46,330 nt of DNA, from assembly GCA_945898215.1 (NCBI GenBank), contig CAMDHY010000004.1, forward strand, positions 1-46,330, in the 5' to 3' direction. Made by a program: the position numbers and the translations under genes. Shown piece by piece: positions 24,095 through 32,706 of the stretch (positions within the stretch are counted from its first letter, which is position 1; each line of letters starts with the position of its first letter). The notes beneath the pieces were generated by a model. The model saw only the letters and a program-made list of their open reading frames with translations. It searched no databases and was not told the origin of the DNA. Source of the stretch: Pseudoxanthobacter soli DSM 19599. GTDB lineage: Bacteria; Pseudomonadota; Alphaproteobacteria; Rhizobiales; Segnochrobactraceae.

Positions 24095-26742
24095 GCCTCG
24101 ACCTCCCCCTTCTGGCGCGCCCCCGCCCCGTTTGGCGGCGCCGCAGGTTCATCTTCGAAAGCGGACACGACGGTATCGTATGTGCCCTCGGCCACCAAGC
24201 GACCAAAGCGCAGCGCGTAGTAGCTGTCGAGGCCCCTCAGCGAGAATGGTTGACTGGCGCCGAAGACGGCGGTGCGGCCCTCCAGCCTCCGGCGGACCGC
24301 CGTGAGTGTCGCGGGATCGTCGATGCAATCATCGAACAGCGCCAGCGTCGGCCGCTTCACGAGCGCCCGGGCGACACCGATGCGCCGGCGCTGGCCGCTC
24401 GTCAGCCGCGATCCGGCGACGCCGACCTGGAACTCGAGGCCCGCACGAGCGACCGGCTGTCGCAGGCCGAGTTCGGACACCGTATCGCTGACGAAGGCGT
24501 CGATGCGCTCGCGGGCACCGCGGCGATCGACGCGAATCTTGCCGAACAAGAGATTGTCCTCGATCGTCAGCGACGCGATGTAGACCTCAGGGTCGAAGGG
24601 CACATAGCGCCCGGAGCCGTCGTCGAGCTTGCGCCGGAACAGCTCGCGACCGGCGATGACTTTCTTTTCGAGCTCCGGGCTGATCTCGGCGATGCGGTGG
24701 CGGGACGGGACGATCCGGAAGGCGAGGCCGATGAAGGCCGCCTTGTCGGCCGCCGCCAGCGACGCCGCGCCGGACGCCTTCATGCGCTTCAGCCGCGCCT
24801 CGTAGGCGGGCAGTTCGTCCATGGCGATGAAGGAATAGGTGCCGACCAGGCTGTCGTCGCCGCGCATGGTCGAAAACAGTTCGATCATCGTCTCCGCCAC
24901 CGACACGCCGAGGGCGACGAGGTCATCGGACAGCCCCGCCTCGTCGAGGGTGGCGACGACGAGCGGGTCGGACGGAATCGCGCCGATGGGCGTGGTCGGA
25001 TCCGTGGGGAGCGCGAACAGCACGTTCTCGGCGATGGTGGCGCTGAGGTTCAGCCGGTCGGCACTCCAGAGTTCGACGAGGTCGCCGATCTCCCGGTTGC
25101 TGCCGATCCGCTCGACGATCGCCCGTCGGGCCGACAGCACCCGGCCGACGAGATCGCCGTCGACTGCCGGGTCGATGCGCGCCTGCAGTCCCATGTGGTA
25201 GATGTCGTCGCCCAGCCCGACGTCCGCAAGGGTCTGCATGACGAGGTCGTCGAGCGCCGCCGTCGTCTCGACGCCGGCGGCGGCGAGATCGTCCCACGGG
25301 GACAGGAAGTCGAACGGCGTGCTGTCGGTCGCCGCGGCCTCGAGCGCGCGCCGCTTCGCCTCCGTGGCCTCGATCTCGGGCGGCCCGAGGGGACGGTGGC
25401 GCAGTCCGTAGATGACGTTGGTGCGGATCGTCTCGTTGAAGACGTGCGGTGCCGGACCGACATAGGCGACCTGACGCCCGAGGACGGATTCCGGCAGGCC
25501 GTCGACGGACCGACCACCGACCTCGACCTTGCCGGCACTGGGCGACATCAGGCCGGCGACGATCTGCATCACTTCGGTGCGCCCGCTGCCGTCGGCGCCG
25601 ATCAGGCCGACGTGGCCACCTTCAGGAACATCGATGCTGACGCCCTGAACCTCCGGCTTGGCCGCGTTGGCGCCGCCCACCAGTCCGGCCAGCACCAGCG
25701 GCCCGGCGAGCACGACGCCGTCCGCCGGATCGGCGAGCAGTCGCTCGGGGGGATAGATTTCCGGGGGGTCGAAGTTCTCGACGATCGTCTCGTACTTAAC
25801 CTGTACGTTCGACATGTTCTGGTAGTAGTCGAGCAGTTCCTTCCACGGGCTGGCGAGATCCTTGTAGGCCGCCAGCACGGCGACCAGCGCGCCGAAGGAG
25901 ATCGAACCCTGAATGACGAGGATGCCGCCGATCAGATAGAACAGGAACGGCGGAAGCTGGTTCATGAAATTGTTAACGAACTTGATCATATACTTCCGCT
26001 TGTAGATCTCAAAGCGGATGTTGTAATTCTCAAACAGTCGATCAGAAATATTTGCCAGATGCCAGGCGGATGTATCATTCGCATGAACGTCGATGTTACC
26101 GCCGACACTCTCGCCGATGCGGTCAGAGATGCGGCGAACGTTCTTGATGCGGTCGCGTGACAGGATGATCACGCGGCGTTGCAGTTTTGGAATGATATAG
26201 GCCTGGACGGGGTAGAGCGAGACGGCCGCAAATCCCAGGAGCGGGTCCTGCATGAAGATGAAGAACAGATAGACGAGCAGCGTGCCGCCCTGGAATGCCG
26301 GCACGGCCACCGCATCACCAATGAAGCCGCCGAGGTCTTCTACCTCGGCCGTGATCATCGGAATCAGCTCGCCAGACGAGACCTTCCGAAACTGGGCCGG
26401 GCGAAAGCGAAGCACCTGAAAATATAGCTGGTGTCGCAGGCGCCGCAGCATCCGCTCGCCGATGACGCCCTTGTAGAGGTTGAGAACATACTTGATGACG
26501 TTGTTGGCGACGACCAGTGCCAGGAAGATCATGCATAGAAGCACGAGATAGGGTATTTGGTCGAACTGGTAGCCCAGAAATGACTGCGGAAACTGCTTTC
26601 CCTGAATCGCGTTATTGACGATCCATTTCGGAACCTCGAGCGACATATAGACGAGCGGGAACGAAAAGACGGTGATCAGCAGAATGATCAGCTGCTGCCG
26701 CCAGCTGAAATGCCAGATAAAACCGAAAAGCGTCTTCTGCAT
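24091..26742 (-). CDS. ABC exporter-like protein (TMD-NBD) with aberrant, enlarged nucleotide-binding domain
   Basis: An 883-residue half-transporter. Residues about 1-330 form a type I exporter membrane domain with helices near 17-35, 68-92, 150-178 and 262-290. The NBD is abnormal. Walker A reads GADGSGRT (382-389) with Arg388 in place of the catalytic Lys. The signature is LTSGQ (780-784), about 390 residues later instead of about 110. Walker B ends FDD (Asp804-Asp805), with Asp where Glu is usual, and the H-loop region (FGASQPF) lacks His. Between Walker A and the signature, a Q-loop-following motif occurs three times: TIRTNVIYG (438), TIAENVLFA (569) and TIEDNLLFG (726). The membrane half has much lower GC than the NBD half. 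The start ATG at 26740-26742 follows the family N-terminus MQKTLFGFIWHF. First gene of an operon with cNBD, MBL and SDR genes. Confidence 0.88.
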   Translation of the reverse strand: MQKTLFGFIWHFSWRQQLIILLITVFSFPLVYMSLEVPKWIVNNAIQGKQFPQSFLGYQFDQIPYLVLLCMIFLALVVANNVIKYVLNLYKGVIGERMLRRLRHQLYFQVLRFRPAQFRKVSSGELIPMITAEVEDLGGFIGDAVAVPAFQGGTLLVYLFFIFMQDPLLGFAAVSLYPVQAYIIPKLQRRVIILSRDRIKNVRRISDRIGESVGGNIDVHANDTSAWHLANISDRLFENYNIRFEIYKRKYMIKFVNNFMNQLPPFLFYLIGGILVIQGSISFGALVAVLAAYKDLASPWKELLDYYQNMSNVQVKYETIVENFDPPEIYPPERLLADPADGVVLAGPLVLAGLVGGANAAKPEVQGVSIDVPEGGHVGLIGADGSGRTEVMQIVAGLMSPSAGKVEVGGRSVDGLPESVLGRQVAYVGPAPHVFNETIRTNVIYGLRHRPLGPPEIEATEAKRRALEAAATDSTPFDFLSPWDDLAAAGVETTAALDDLVMQTLADVGLGDDIYHMGLQARIDPAVDGDLVGRVLSARRAIVERIGSNREIGDLVELWSADRLNLSATIAENVLFALPTDPTTPIGAIPSDPLVVATLDEAGLSDDLVALGVSVAETMIELFSTMRGDDSLVGTYSFIAMDELPAYEARLKRMKASGAASLAAADKAAFIGLAFRIVPSRHRIAEISPELEKKVIAGRELFRRKLDDGSGRYVPFDPEVYIASLTIEDNLLFGKIRVDRRGARERIDAFVSDTVSELGLRQPVARAGLEFQVGVAGSRLTSGQRRRIGVARALVKRPTLALFDDCIDDPATLTAVRRRLEGRTAVFGASQPFSLRGLDSYYALRFGRLVAEGTYDTVVSAFEDEPAAPPNGAGARQKGEVEA

Positions 26743-27144
26743 ACTCGTCGTCCGTTTCGGCCGCCGGCGTCCGGAAGACCCGGAGCGCAGGCGGGGCCGG
26801 GCCGGACGACGGCGAACTCCGACCGTCCTGCACACCCCGCGGCGCGAACCTTGACACCGGCTCGCCGCCGGATGCAACGCCCGTTGCCGAGATGCCCACC
26901 GAGTGCCCCTTTCACCACGCCGGGTGAGGCGGCGCTTTACGAAGGCGTCGGTTCGGGACTAGGCTCTTCCTGACGCAGAAAGGATCGCGTCGCGCACGCA
27001 ATCTCCCGCCGTCGCAAATCAGCGGCCGACGGGCGCAGCCGGAGGAAATTCCGACCCGGGGGGGCGGCGGACCGGCCAGCTCCCTTTGCATCGCCCCAGC
27101 CGCGACGAGGCCCGAGCGGGCCGCGCGCCGAACCCCTGCAGAGA
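26743..27144. other. Divergent intergenic region between the ABC operon and the glycosyltransferase operon
   Basis: A 402-base non-coding stretch from which both operons start. I see no convincing coding frame. A TTGACA at 26851-26856 is a possible -35 element for the rightward operon, but the matching -10 is poor. The untranslated leader on either side could be long. No clear operator palindrome was found by eye. Confidence 0.5.
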
Positions 27145-28356
27145 ATGTTCCCAAAAGCGCCGAAGGTCCTCATCTACAGCCATGACTCGTTCGGTCTGGG
27201 GCACTTGCGCCGCTGCCGGACGATCGCGCATGCGCTGGTTGACGAGTTCCCCGACATGTCGGTGCTGATCCTGTCGGGCTCGCCGATCATCGGCAGCTTC
27301 GATTTCCGCACCCGCGTCGACTTCGTCCGCATCCCCGGCGTCATCAAGCTGCGCGACGGCGACTACACCTCCCTCAGCCTGCGCCTCGACATCGAGGAGA
27401 CGCTGGCGATCCGCGCCTCGATCATCGAGCACACCGCCATGGTGTTCCGCCCCGATGTGTTCCTCGTCGACAAGGAGCCGCTCGGCCTGCGCGGCGAGGT
27501 GCGCAGCACTCTGGAGAAGGTCGCCACCATCGGCACGCGCTGCGTGCTCGGGCTGCGCGACGTCATGGACGATGCCGACCTCCTGCAGGAGGAGTGGTCG
27601 CGCAAGGGCGTGCCGGCGGCACTGCGCAGCCTCTACGACGAGATCTGGGTCTACGGCCTGCCGGAGATCCATGACCCGCTCGTCGGCGTCGGCGTCAGCG
27701 AGGCGGTGCGGCGCAAGGCGCTGTTCACCGGCTACCTGCGCCGCGAACTGCCGCAGGCGGCGGCAGCGACGTTCCGCTCGCCGTTCGGCGACGATCCTTA
27801 CATCCTCGTCAGCCCCGGCGGCGGCGGTGACGGCGTCGAACTGGTCGACTGGGTGATGCGCGCCTACGAGGCCCGCCAGCGGCCGCTGTTCCCTGCCGTC
27901 ATCGTGCTGGGTCCGTTCATGGATTCCGAGCACCAGGCGGGCTTCATGGATCGGGCGAGCCGTCTGCGCGAGGTGCATGTCATCGACTTCACCCCGCAGA
28001 TCGAGCCACTGCTCGACGGCGCGACCGCCATCGTCGGCATGGGCGGCTACAACATCTTCTGCGAGATCCTGTCGTTCGACAAACCGACGCTGCTGGTGCC
28101 GCGCGTCGTGCCGCGCCGCGAGCAGGCGATCCGCGCCGCCCGCGCCGAGGAGGTCGGGCTGCTGCGCGTGCTGCCGATCGAGCAGTACCCCGACGTCGGC
28201 CTGATGACCGCCGCGCTCGCCGAACTGCCGCTTCAGGCGCCGCCGTCGGTGAGCGGCCCGCCGAACCTGCTCGGCGGCCTCGGCGTCATCAAGGGCCGGG
28301 TCAGCGAGTTCCTGGCGGACAAGCAGCGGATGCGGCGCACCGCCGCCGTGCTGTGA
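27145..28356 (+). CDS. GT28/MurG-like glycosyltransferase, first gene of a five-gene glycan operon
   Basis: A 403-residue GT-B protein. The N-terminal acceptor-side loop is HDSFGLGHLRRC, the GLGH..R pattern of MurG-like enzymes. The C-terminal donor domain has ILVSPGGGGDGVELVDW, HVIDFTPQIEPLL and VGMGGYNIFCEILSFDKPTLLVPR, matching the GGYN...E loop that holds the nucleotide sugar. No membrane helix or signal peptide. An enzyme of this sort usually acts at the inner face of the inner membrane. Its start has only a weak purine-rich ribosome-binding site. The next gene begins 25 bases after its stop. Donor and acceptor are unknown. Confidence 0.82.
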   Translation: MFPKAPKVLIYSHDSFGLGHLRRCRTIAHALVDEFPDMSVLILSGSPIIGSFDFRTRVDFVRIPGVIKLRDGDYTSLSLRLDIEETLAIRASIIEHTAMVFRPDVFLVDKEPLGLRGEVRSTLEKVATIGTRCVLGLRDVMDDADLLQEEWSRKGVPAALRSLYDEIWVYGLPEIHDPLVGVGVSEAVRRKALFTGYLRRELPQAAAATFRSPFGDDPYILVSPGGGGDGVELVDWVMRAYEARQRPLFPAVIVLGPFMDSEHQAGFMDRASRLREVHVIDFTPQIEPLLDGATAIVGMGGYNIFCEILSFDKPTLLVPRVVPRREQAIRAARAEEVGLLRVLPIEQYPDVGLMTAALAELPLQAPPSVSGPPNLLGGLGVIKGRVSEFLADKQRMRRTAAVL

Positions 28357-28381
28357 CGCCCCCTTGGGCGCCGCGACGGCC

Positions 28382-29617
28382 ATGACGCGCGTCGCCGTCG
28401 TGGTGAAGGGCTATCCGCGGCTGTCGGAGACCTTCATCGCCCAGGAGATCCTCGGCCTCGAGCATCGCGGCCTCGACGTCCTGATTGTCTCGCTGCGCCG
28501 CCCGACCGACGGCGCCGTGCATCCGGTGCACCGGGAGATCCGCGCCGAGGTCCTCTATCTCCCCGAATACCTGAAGGACGACCCGCCGCGCGTCGCCGCC
28601 GGCCGGCGCGTCGCCGCCAGCCTGGCCGGTTACACCCCGGCGCTCGCCGCCTACGAGCAGGATCTCGTCCGCGACCGATCGGCGAGCCGACGGCGCCGCT
28701 TCGGCCAGGCCTGCGTGCTCGCCGCCGAACTGCCCGCCGACATCGACAGCCTCTACGTCCACTTCCTGCACACGCCCGCCTCAGTGACGCGCTACGCGGC
28801 GATGATGCGGGCGCTGCCGTGGTCGTTCTCCGCCCACGCCAAGGACATCTGGACGTCGCCCGACTGGGAGCTCGCCGAGAAGATCGCCGACGCCGACTGG
28901 GGCACCACCTGCACGGCGGTCAACGCTGCCAAGCTGCGCTCGCTTTCCGACCGTCCCGAAAAGGTGGCGCTCGTCTATCACGGGCTCGATTTCGCCCGCT
29001 TCCCCGCGCCGACGATGCGACCGGACGACCGTGACGGGCGACGCGCGCCGGTGACGATCGTCAGCGTCGCCCGCGCCGTCGAGAAGAAGGGGCTCGACGA
29101 CGTGCTGCGCGCGCTGGCGCGCCTGCCCGCCGACCTCGACTGGCGCTTCGTCCACATCGGCGGCGGCACTCTGGTGCCGCGCCTGAAGGCGCTCGCCGAC
29201 CGCCTCGGCATCGCCGACCGCGTGACGTGGCGCGGCGCACAGCCGCAGTCGGAGGTGATCGCCGCCTGCGCCGCGGCCGACATCTTCGTGCTGGCGAGCC
29301 GTGTCACCCGCAGCGGCGACCGCGACGGGCTGCCGAACGTGCTTATGGAAGCTCAGGCGCTCGGCCTCGCCTGCGTCTCGACGCGGGTCTCGGCGATCCC
29401 CGAAGTCATCGACGACGGCCGGACCGGCGTGCTGGTCGAGCCCCGCGACCCCGCCGCCCTCGCCGCGGCGCTGGAGGGCCTGATCCGCGACCCGCAGCGC
29501 CGCGCGACCCTTGCCGCGATGGCCGCAACGTCGGTCCGCCAGCGTTTCTCCACCGCCCCGGGCCTCGACCGCATCGCCGCACTGCTGCGCGGCGACCGCA
29601 GCGCCGCCGCCGCCTGA
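28382..29617 (+). CDS. Glycosyltransferase, GT4 family
   Basis: A 411-residue GT-B enzyme. It starts TRVAVVVKGYPRLSETFIAQEI, typical of exopolysaccharide GT4 proteins (the RLSETF pattern). The FSAHAKDIW acceptor-side segment follows. The donor domain has TIVSVARAVEKKGLDDVL, RVTWRGAQPQSEVI and DGLPNVLMEAQALGLACVST, where the usual first Glu of the E-x7-E loop is replaced by Asp in this reading. No membrane segment. It sits in an operon between the first GT28-like gene and a second GT4 gene (19-base gap). Confidence 0.87.
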   Translation: MTRVAVVVKGYPRLSETFIAQEILGLEHRGLDVLIVSLRRPTDGAVHPVHREIRAEVLYLPEYLKDDPPRVAAGRRVAASLAGYTPALAAYEQDLVRDRSASRRRRFGQACVLAAELPADIDSLYVHFLHTPASVTRYAAMMRALPWSFSAHAKDIWTSPDWELAEKIADADWGTTCTAVNAAKLRSLSDRPEKVALVYHGLDFARFPAPTMRPDDRDGRRAPVTIVSVARAVEKKGLDDVLRALARLPADLDWRFVHIGGGTLVPRLKALADRLGIADRVTWRGAQPQSEVIAACAAADIFVLASRVTRSGDRDGLPNVLMEAQALGLACVSTRVSAIPEVIDDGRTGVLVEPRDPAALAAALEGLIRDPQRRATLAAMAATSVRQRFSTAPGLDRIAALLRGDRSAAAA

Positions 29618-29636
29618 GGCGGCGCCCGGCACCCCG

Positions 29637-30776
29637 ATGCACGTCGCGCTCTACGCCCCGATGAAGCCGCCCGACGATCCCCGCCCCTCGGGGGACCGGC
29701 AGGCCGTGCGGATGATCTTGGCGGCGCTCGCCCGCGCCGGCCATTCCACCGAGGTCGCCTCCCGTCTGGTGAGCTGGCTGCCGGCTCCCGATCCGGCCGC
29801 CGATGCTGGCCTGCGCACCGAGGCCACGGCTGAGGTCGAGACGCTCGTCGAGCGGTGGCGGACCGGTGGCGCCGACCGTCCCGACCTCTTCCTGACGTAC
29901 CACCTCTACCACCGGGCGCCGGACCGGATCGGGCCGGCCGTCGCGGCGAGGCTCGGCATCCCCTTTGTCGTGATCGAGGCGAGCCGGGCGCTGAAGCGCG
30001 CCGTTGGGCCGTGGGCGGAGCGCTTCCGCGAGGTCGATGCCGCGCTCGCCGCCGCCGACGCGGTGGCCGCCATCCATGCCGAGGACGCGGAGGGGCTTGC
30101 CGCCATGGTGGACGCGCCGCGCCTGCACCGGCTGGCACCGTTCCTCGACGCGGCACCGTTCCGGAAGGCGGCGGCGGGCCGCGTCTCGCCGTCAGGCCCC
30201 ATGCAGCTCCTCGCGGTCGGCATGATGCGGCCGGGCGACAAGGCTCGTTCTTACGCCGTCCTCGCCGAGGCTCTCGCCCGTCTCGGCGACCGGCCCTGGC
30301 ATCTGTCGATCGTCGGCGACGGGCCGGCCCGGCCGGAGGTCGAGGCGGCGTTTGCCACTCGCGGCCTCGCCGGCGACCGCATCACCTTCCGCGGTGCCCG
30401 GGCGAGCGAGGCGATGCCGGCGGTCTATGCGGACGCCGATGTGCTGGTCTGGCCGGCGATCAACGAGGCCTACGGCTTCGTCTTCCTGGAGGCGCAGGCG
30501 GCGGGCCTGCCGGTCGTCGGTGCCCGCCGCGGCGGCGTGCCGGAGATCGTCCGCGACGGCGAGACCGGCCTGCTCGCCCCGGAAGGCGACGCCGCCGCGT
30601 TTGCCGAGTGCATCGCGACCCTCCTCTCGGACCCGTCGGCGCGCGCGCGCATGGGGGCCGCAGCGGCGGACCACATCGCCACCCGCCACGACCTGCCGGT
30701 CGCCGCCCGCAGCCTCGACGCGATCCTCGCCGCGGCGGTTGTCAGCCGGAACGAGCGGTCCCGATGCGGGCGCTGA
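29637..30776 (+). CDS. Glycosyltransferase, GT4 family
   Basis: A 379-residue GT-B enzyme starting HVALYAPMKPPDDPRPSGDRQ, with the N-terminal PSGDRQ loop of related GT4 enzymes. The C-terminal domain has LLAVGMMRPGDKARSY, HLSIVGDGPARPEV, ITFRGA and INEAYGFVFLEAQAAGLPVVG, the full E-x7-E donor loop. The frame is open upstream into the previous gene, but the ATG at 29637 gives the family N-terminus. The next gene starts inside its last 13 bases in another frame, which suggests translational coupling. Specificity cannot be read from sequence. Confidence 0.86.
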   Translation: MHVALYAPMKPPDDPRPSGDRQAVRMILAALARAGHSTEVASRLVSWLPAPDPAADAGLRTEATAEVETLVERWRTGGADRPDLFLTYHLYHRAPDRIGPAVAARLGIPFVVIEASRALKRAVGPWAERFREVDAALAAADAVAAIHAEDAEGLAAMVDAPRLHRLAPFLDAAPFRKAAAGRVSPSGPMQLLAVGMMRPGDKARSYAVLAEALARLGDRPWHLSIVGDGPARPEVEAAFATRGLAGDRITFRGARASEAMPAVYADADVLVWPAINEAYGFVFLEAQAAGLPVVGARRGGVPEIVRDGETGLLAPEGDAAAFAECIATLLSDPSARARMGAAAADHIATRHDLPVAARSLDAILAAAVVSRNERSRCGR

Positions 30777-31921
30777 TCCACGTCCACCACCTGCTCGGCA
30801 CCGGCCACGCGGTGCGGGCGGCGGCTCTCGGCCGGGCGCTCGCCGCCGCCGGCGTCGAGGTCGTCCTCGTCGCCGGCAACCGGCTGCCGCCGACGCTCGA
30901 CACCGCCGGCCTCACGGTCGCCGAACTGCCGCCGGCCCACGCCGCCGACGCGAGCTTCCGCACCCTCCTGCAGGCGAGCGGCGCACCGATCGACGATGCC
31001 TGGCGGGGCGAGCGGCGACGGCGCCTCATCGCCCTCCTCCACGACGTGACGCCCGACATCATCCTCACCGAGACCTACCCGTTCGGTAGGCGCATGCTCG
31101 CCTTCGAGCTCGAGCCGATGCTCCTGGCCGCGCGGGAAAGCGTGCCGCGGCCCGTCATCGCCGCCTCGGTGCGCGACATCCTGGTGCGCAAGGATGACGT
31201 CGCCAAGGAGCGGGCGATGGCCGACACGGCCCGCCGGCTGTTCGACCTCGTCCTCGTCCACGCCGATCCGCGCCTCGTGCGGCTTTCCGACAGCTTCCAC
31301 TGCGAGGCGGAGATCGCCGATCTCGTCCGCTACACCGGCTTCGTCCACGAGCCGAGCGGGCTCGTTCCGCCGGCCGGCGAGGGCGACGACGAGGTCATCG
31401 TCTCCTGCGGTGGCGGCCCGGTCGGGGCCGAACTGCTGCGGGCGGCAATCGCGGCGCGACGCCTCTCGCAGCATGCTGGTGACGCCCGCTGGCGCCTCCT
31501 CGTCGGCCGCACCCACGACGGCACAACGCTCGCGGCCCTTGCCGCACAGGCGGGCGACGGCGTCATCGTCGAGCCGGCGCGGCCGGACTTTCCGGGCCTC
31601 CTGAAGCGGGCGCGCCTGTCGGTGAGCCAGGCGGGCTACAACACCGTCCTCGACATTCTCGCCGCAGGCGTGCCGGCGGTGCTGGTGCCGTTCGCGGAAG
31701 GGTCGGAGACCGAGCAGCGCCAGCGCGCCGCGAGCCTCGCCGGCCGCGGTGTCGCAGACGTGGTAGACCCGGAGGCGCTGACGCCGGAGCGCCTCGCCGC
31801 CGCCTGCGACCGCGCCCTCGCCCACCCTCCCGCCGGGCTCGAAGCCGACCTCGCGGGCGCCGCCCGCAGTGCCGCGATCCTCGTCGACGCCGCTGAACGG
31901 AGAGGACGTGATGGACTGTGA
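30764..31921 (+). CDS. GT28/MurG-like glycosyltransferase, second of the operon
   Basis: A 385-residue GT-B protein starting RALIHVHHLLGTGHAVRAAAL, with the GTGH..R loop. The C-terminal domain has VIVSCGGGPVGAELL, WRLLVGRTHD and LSVSQAGYNTVLDILAAGVPAVLVPF, the AGYN...D version of the donor loop. It differs clearly from the first GT28-like gene, so it is not a recent duplicate. The start overlaps the preceding GT4 gene by 13 bases, and the end overlaps the deacetylase-like gene by 11 bases. Confidence 0.83.
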   Translation: MRALIHVHHLLGTGHAVRAAALGRALAAAGVEVVLVAGNRLPPTLDTAGLTVAELPPAHAADASFRTLLQASGAPIDDAWRGERRRRLIALLHDVTPDIILTETYPFGRRMLAFELEPMLLAARESVPRPVIAASVRDILVRKDDVAKERAMADTARRLFDLVLVHADPRLVRLSDSFHCEAEIADLVRYTGFVHEPSGLVPPAGEGDDEVIVSCGGGPVGAELLRAAIAARRLSQHAGDARWRLLVGRTHDGTTLAALAAQAGDGVIVEPARPDFPGLLKRARLSVSQAGYNTVLDILAAGVPAVLVPFAEGSETEQRQRAASLAGRGVADVVDPEALTPERLAAACDRALAHPPAGLEADLAGAARSAAILVDAAERRGRDGL

Positions 31922-32699
31922 TGCACCGTTCCTGCGCGACGGTCTGCGCCGGCGGCTTGATGCCCTCGCGGCCTCCGGCCGGACGATTTCGCTGTGGTGG
32001 CGCGACGACGACGCCGCCCTGCCCGGGCTGGCACTCGACCGCCTGATCGCCCTGTCCGACCGCTTGAGGCTGCCGCTCGTGCTGGCCGTCATCCCCGAGC
32101 CGGCCCAGCCGTCGCTCGCTGACCGGCTGGCGCAGCCCGATGCGGCCCATGTCACGGTCGTGCAGCACGGCTGGCGCCACGCCAACCATGAGCCCGCCGG
32201 CGCCCGCGCCGCCGAACTGGGCGGGACGCGCCCGGTCGAGACGGTGCTGTCCGAGCTCGCGAAGGGCCATGCGAAGCTCGACTCCATGTTCGGTGCGCGC
32301 TTCCTGCCGGTGCTGACGCCACCGTGGAACCGGGTGGACACCGAGGTCGCCCGCCGGCGCGGCGCGGTCGGGCTGCCTGGCCTGTCGACCTTCACGTCGC
32401 TCGAGCGCGCCGGCCACCGGCTCGACGCCCACCTCGACCCGATCGTCTGGAAGACGACGCGCAGCTACATGGGCGACGAGCGGATGCTGATGCTGTTCGA
32501 CGAGCAGGTCGACGCCCGTACGGGCGCGGCCGCCGCGGTGCCGATCGGCATCCTCAGCCACCACCTCTCGCACGACGAGCCGGTGTGGGCCTTCCTCGAG
32601 GACTTCCTGACGACGGCCGCCGATCACCCGGCGGTGCGCTGGCCGTCGCCGCCGGCGCTGTTCGGCTTAGACGCCCCCGGCCGGGCCGAAAGCGTCTAG
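31911..32699 (+). CDS. Polysaccharide-deacetylase-like protein (NodB-homology), cytoplasmic
   Basis: A 262-residue protein. ISLWWRDDDA (Asp32-Asp34) supplies the catalytic and metal aspartates. VVQHGWRHANH (His87, His91, His94) corresponds to the metal-binding histidine motif. LTPPWNR (138-142) is the arginine motif, and GILSHHLSHDE gives the late catalytic His. It has no signal peptide or membrane segment, so it should act in the cytoplasm on a precursor rather than on a finished polymer. A GGAGAGG precedes its ATG. It is the last gene of the glycosyltransferase operon and ends seven bases from the convergent ABC permease gene. The acyl group removed is not known. Confidence 0.78.
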   Translation: MDCDAPFLRDGLRRRLDALAASGRTISLWWRDDDAALPGLALDRLIALSDRLRLPLVLAVIPEPAQPSLADRLAQPDAAHVTVVQHGWRHANHEPAGARAAELGGTRPVETVLSELAKGHAKLDSMFGARFLPVLTPPWNRVDTEVARRRGAVGLPGLSTFTSLERAGHRLDAHLDPIVWKTTRSYMGDERMLMLFDEQVDARTGAAAAVPIGILSHHLSHDEPVWAFLEDFLTTAADHPAVRWPSPPALFGLDAPGRAESV

Positions 32700-32706
32700 G
32701 CGGCGC

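Noticed and set aside
26851-26878. A TTGACA with a possible -10 element in the divergent region
   Set aside because: The -10 match (TGCAAC) is poor and the site is about 270 bases from the nearest rightward start, so it is not listed as a promoter.
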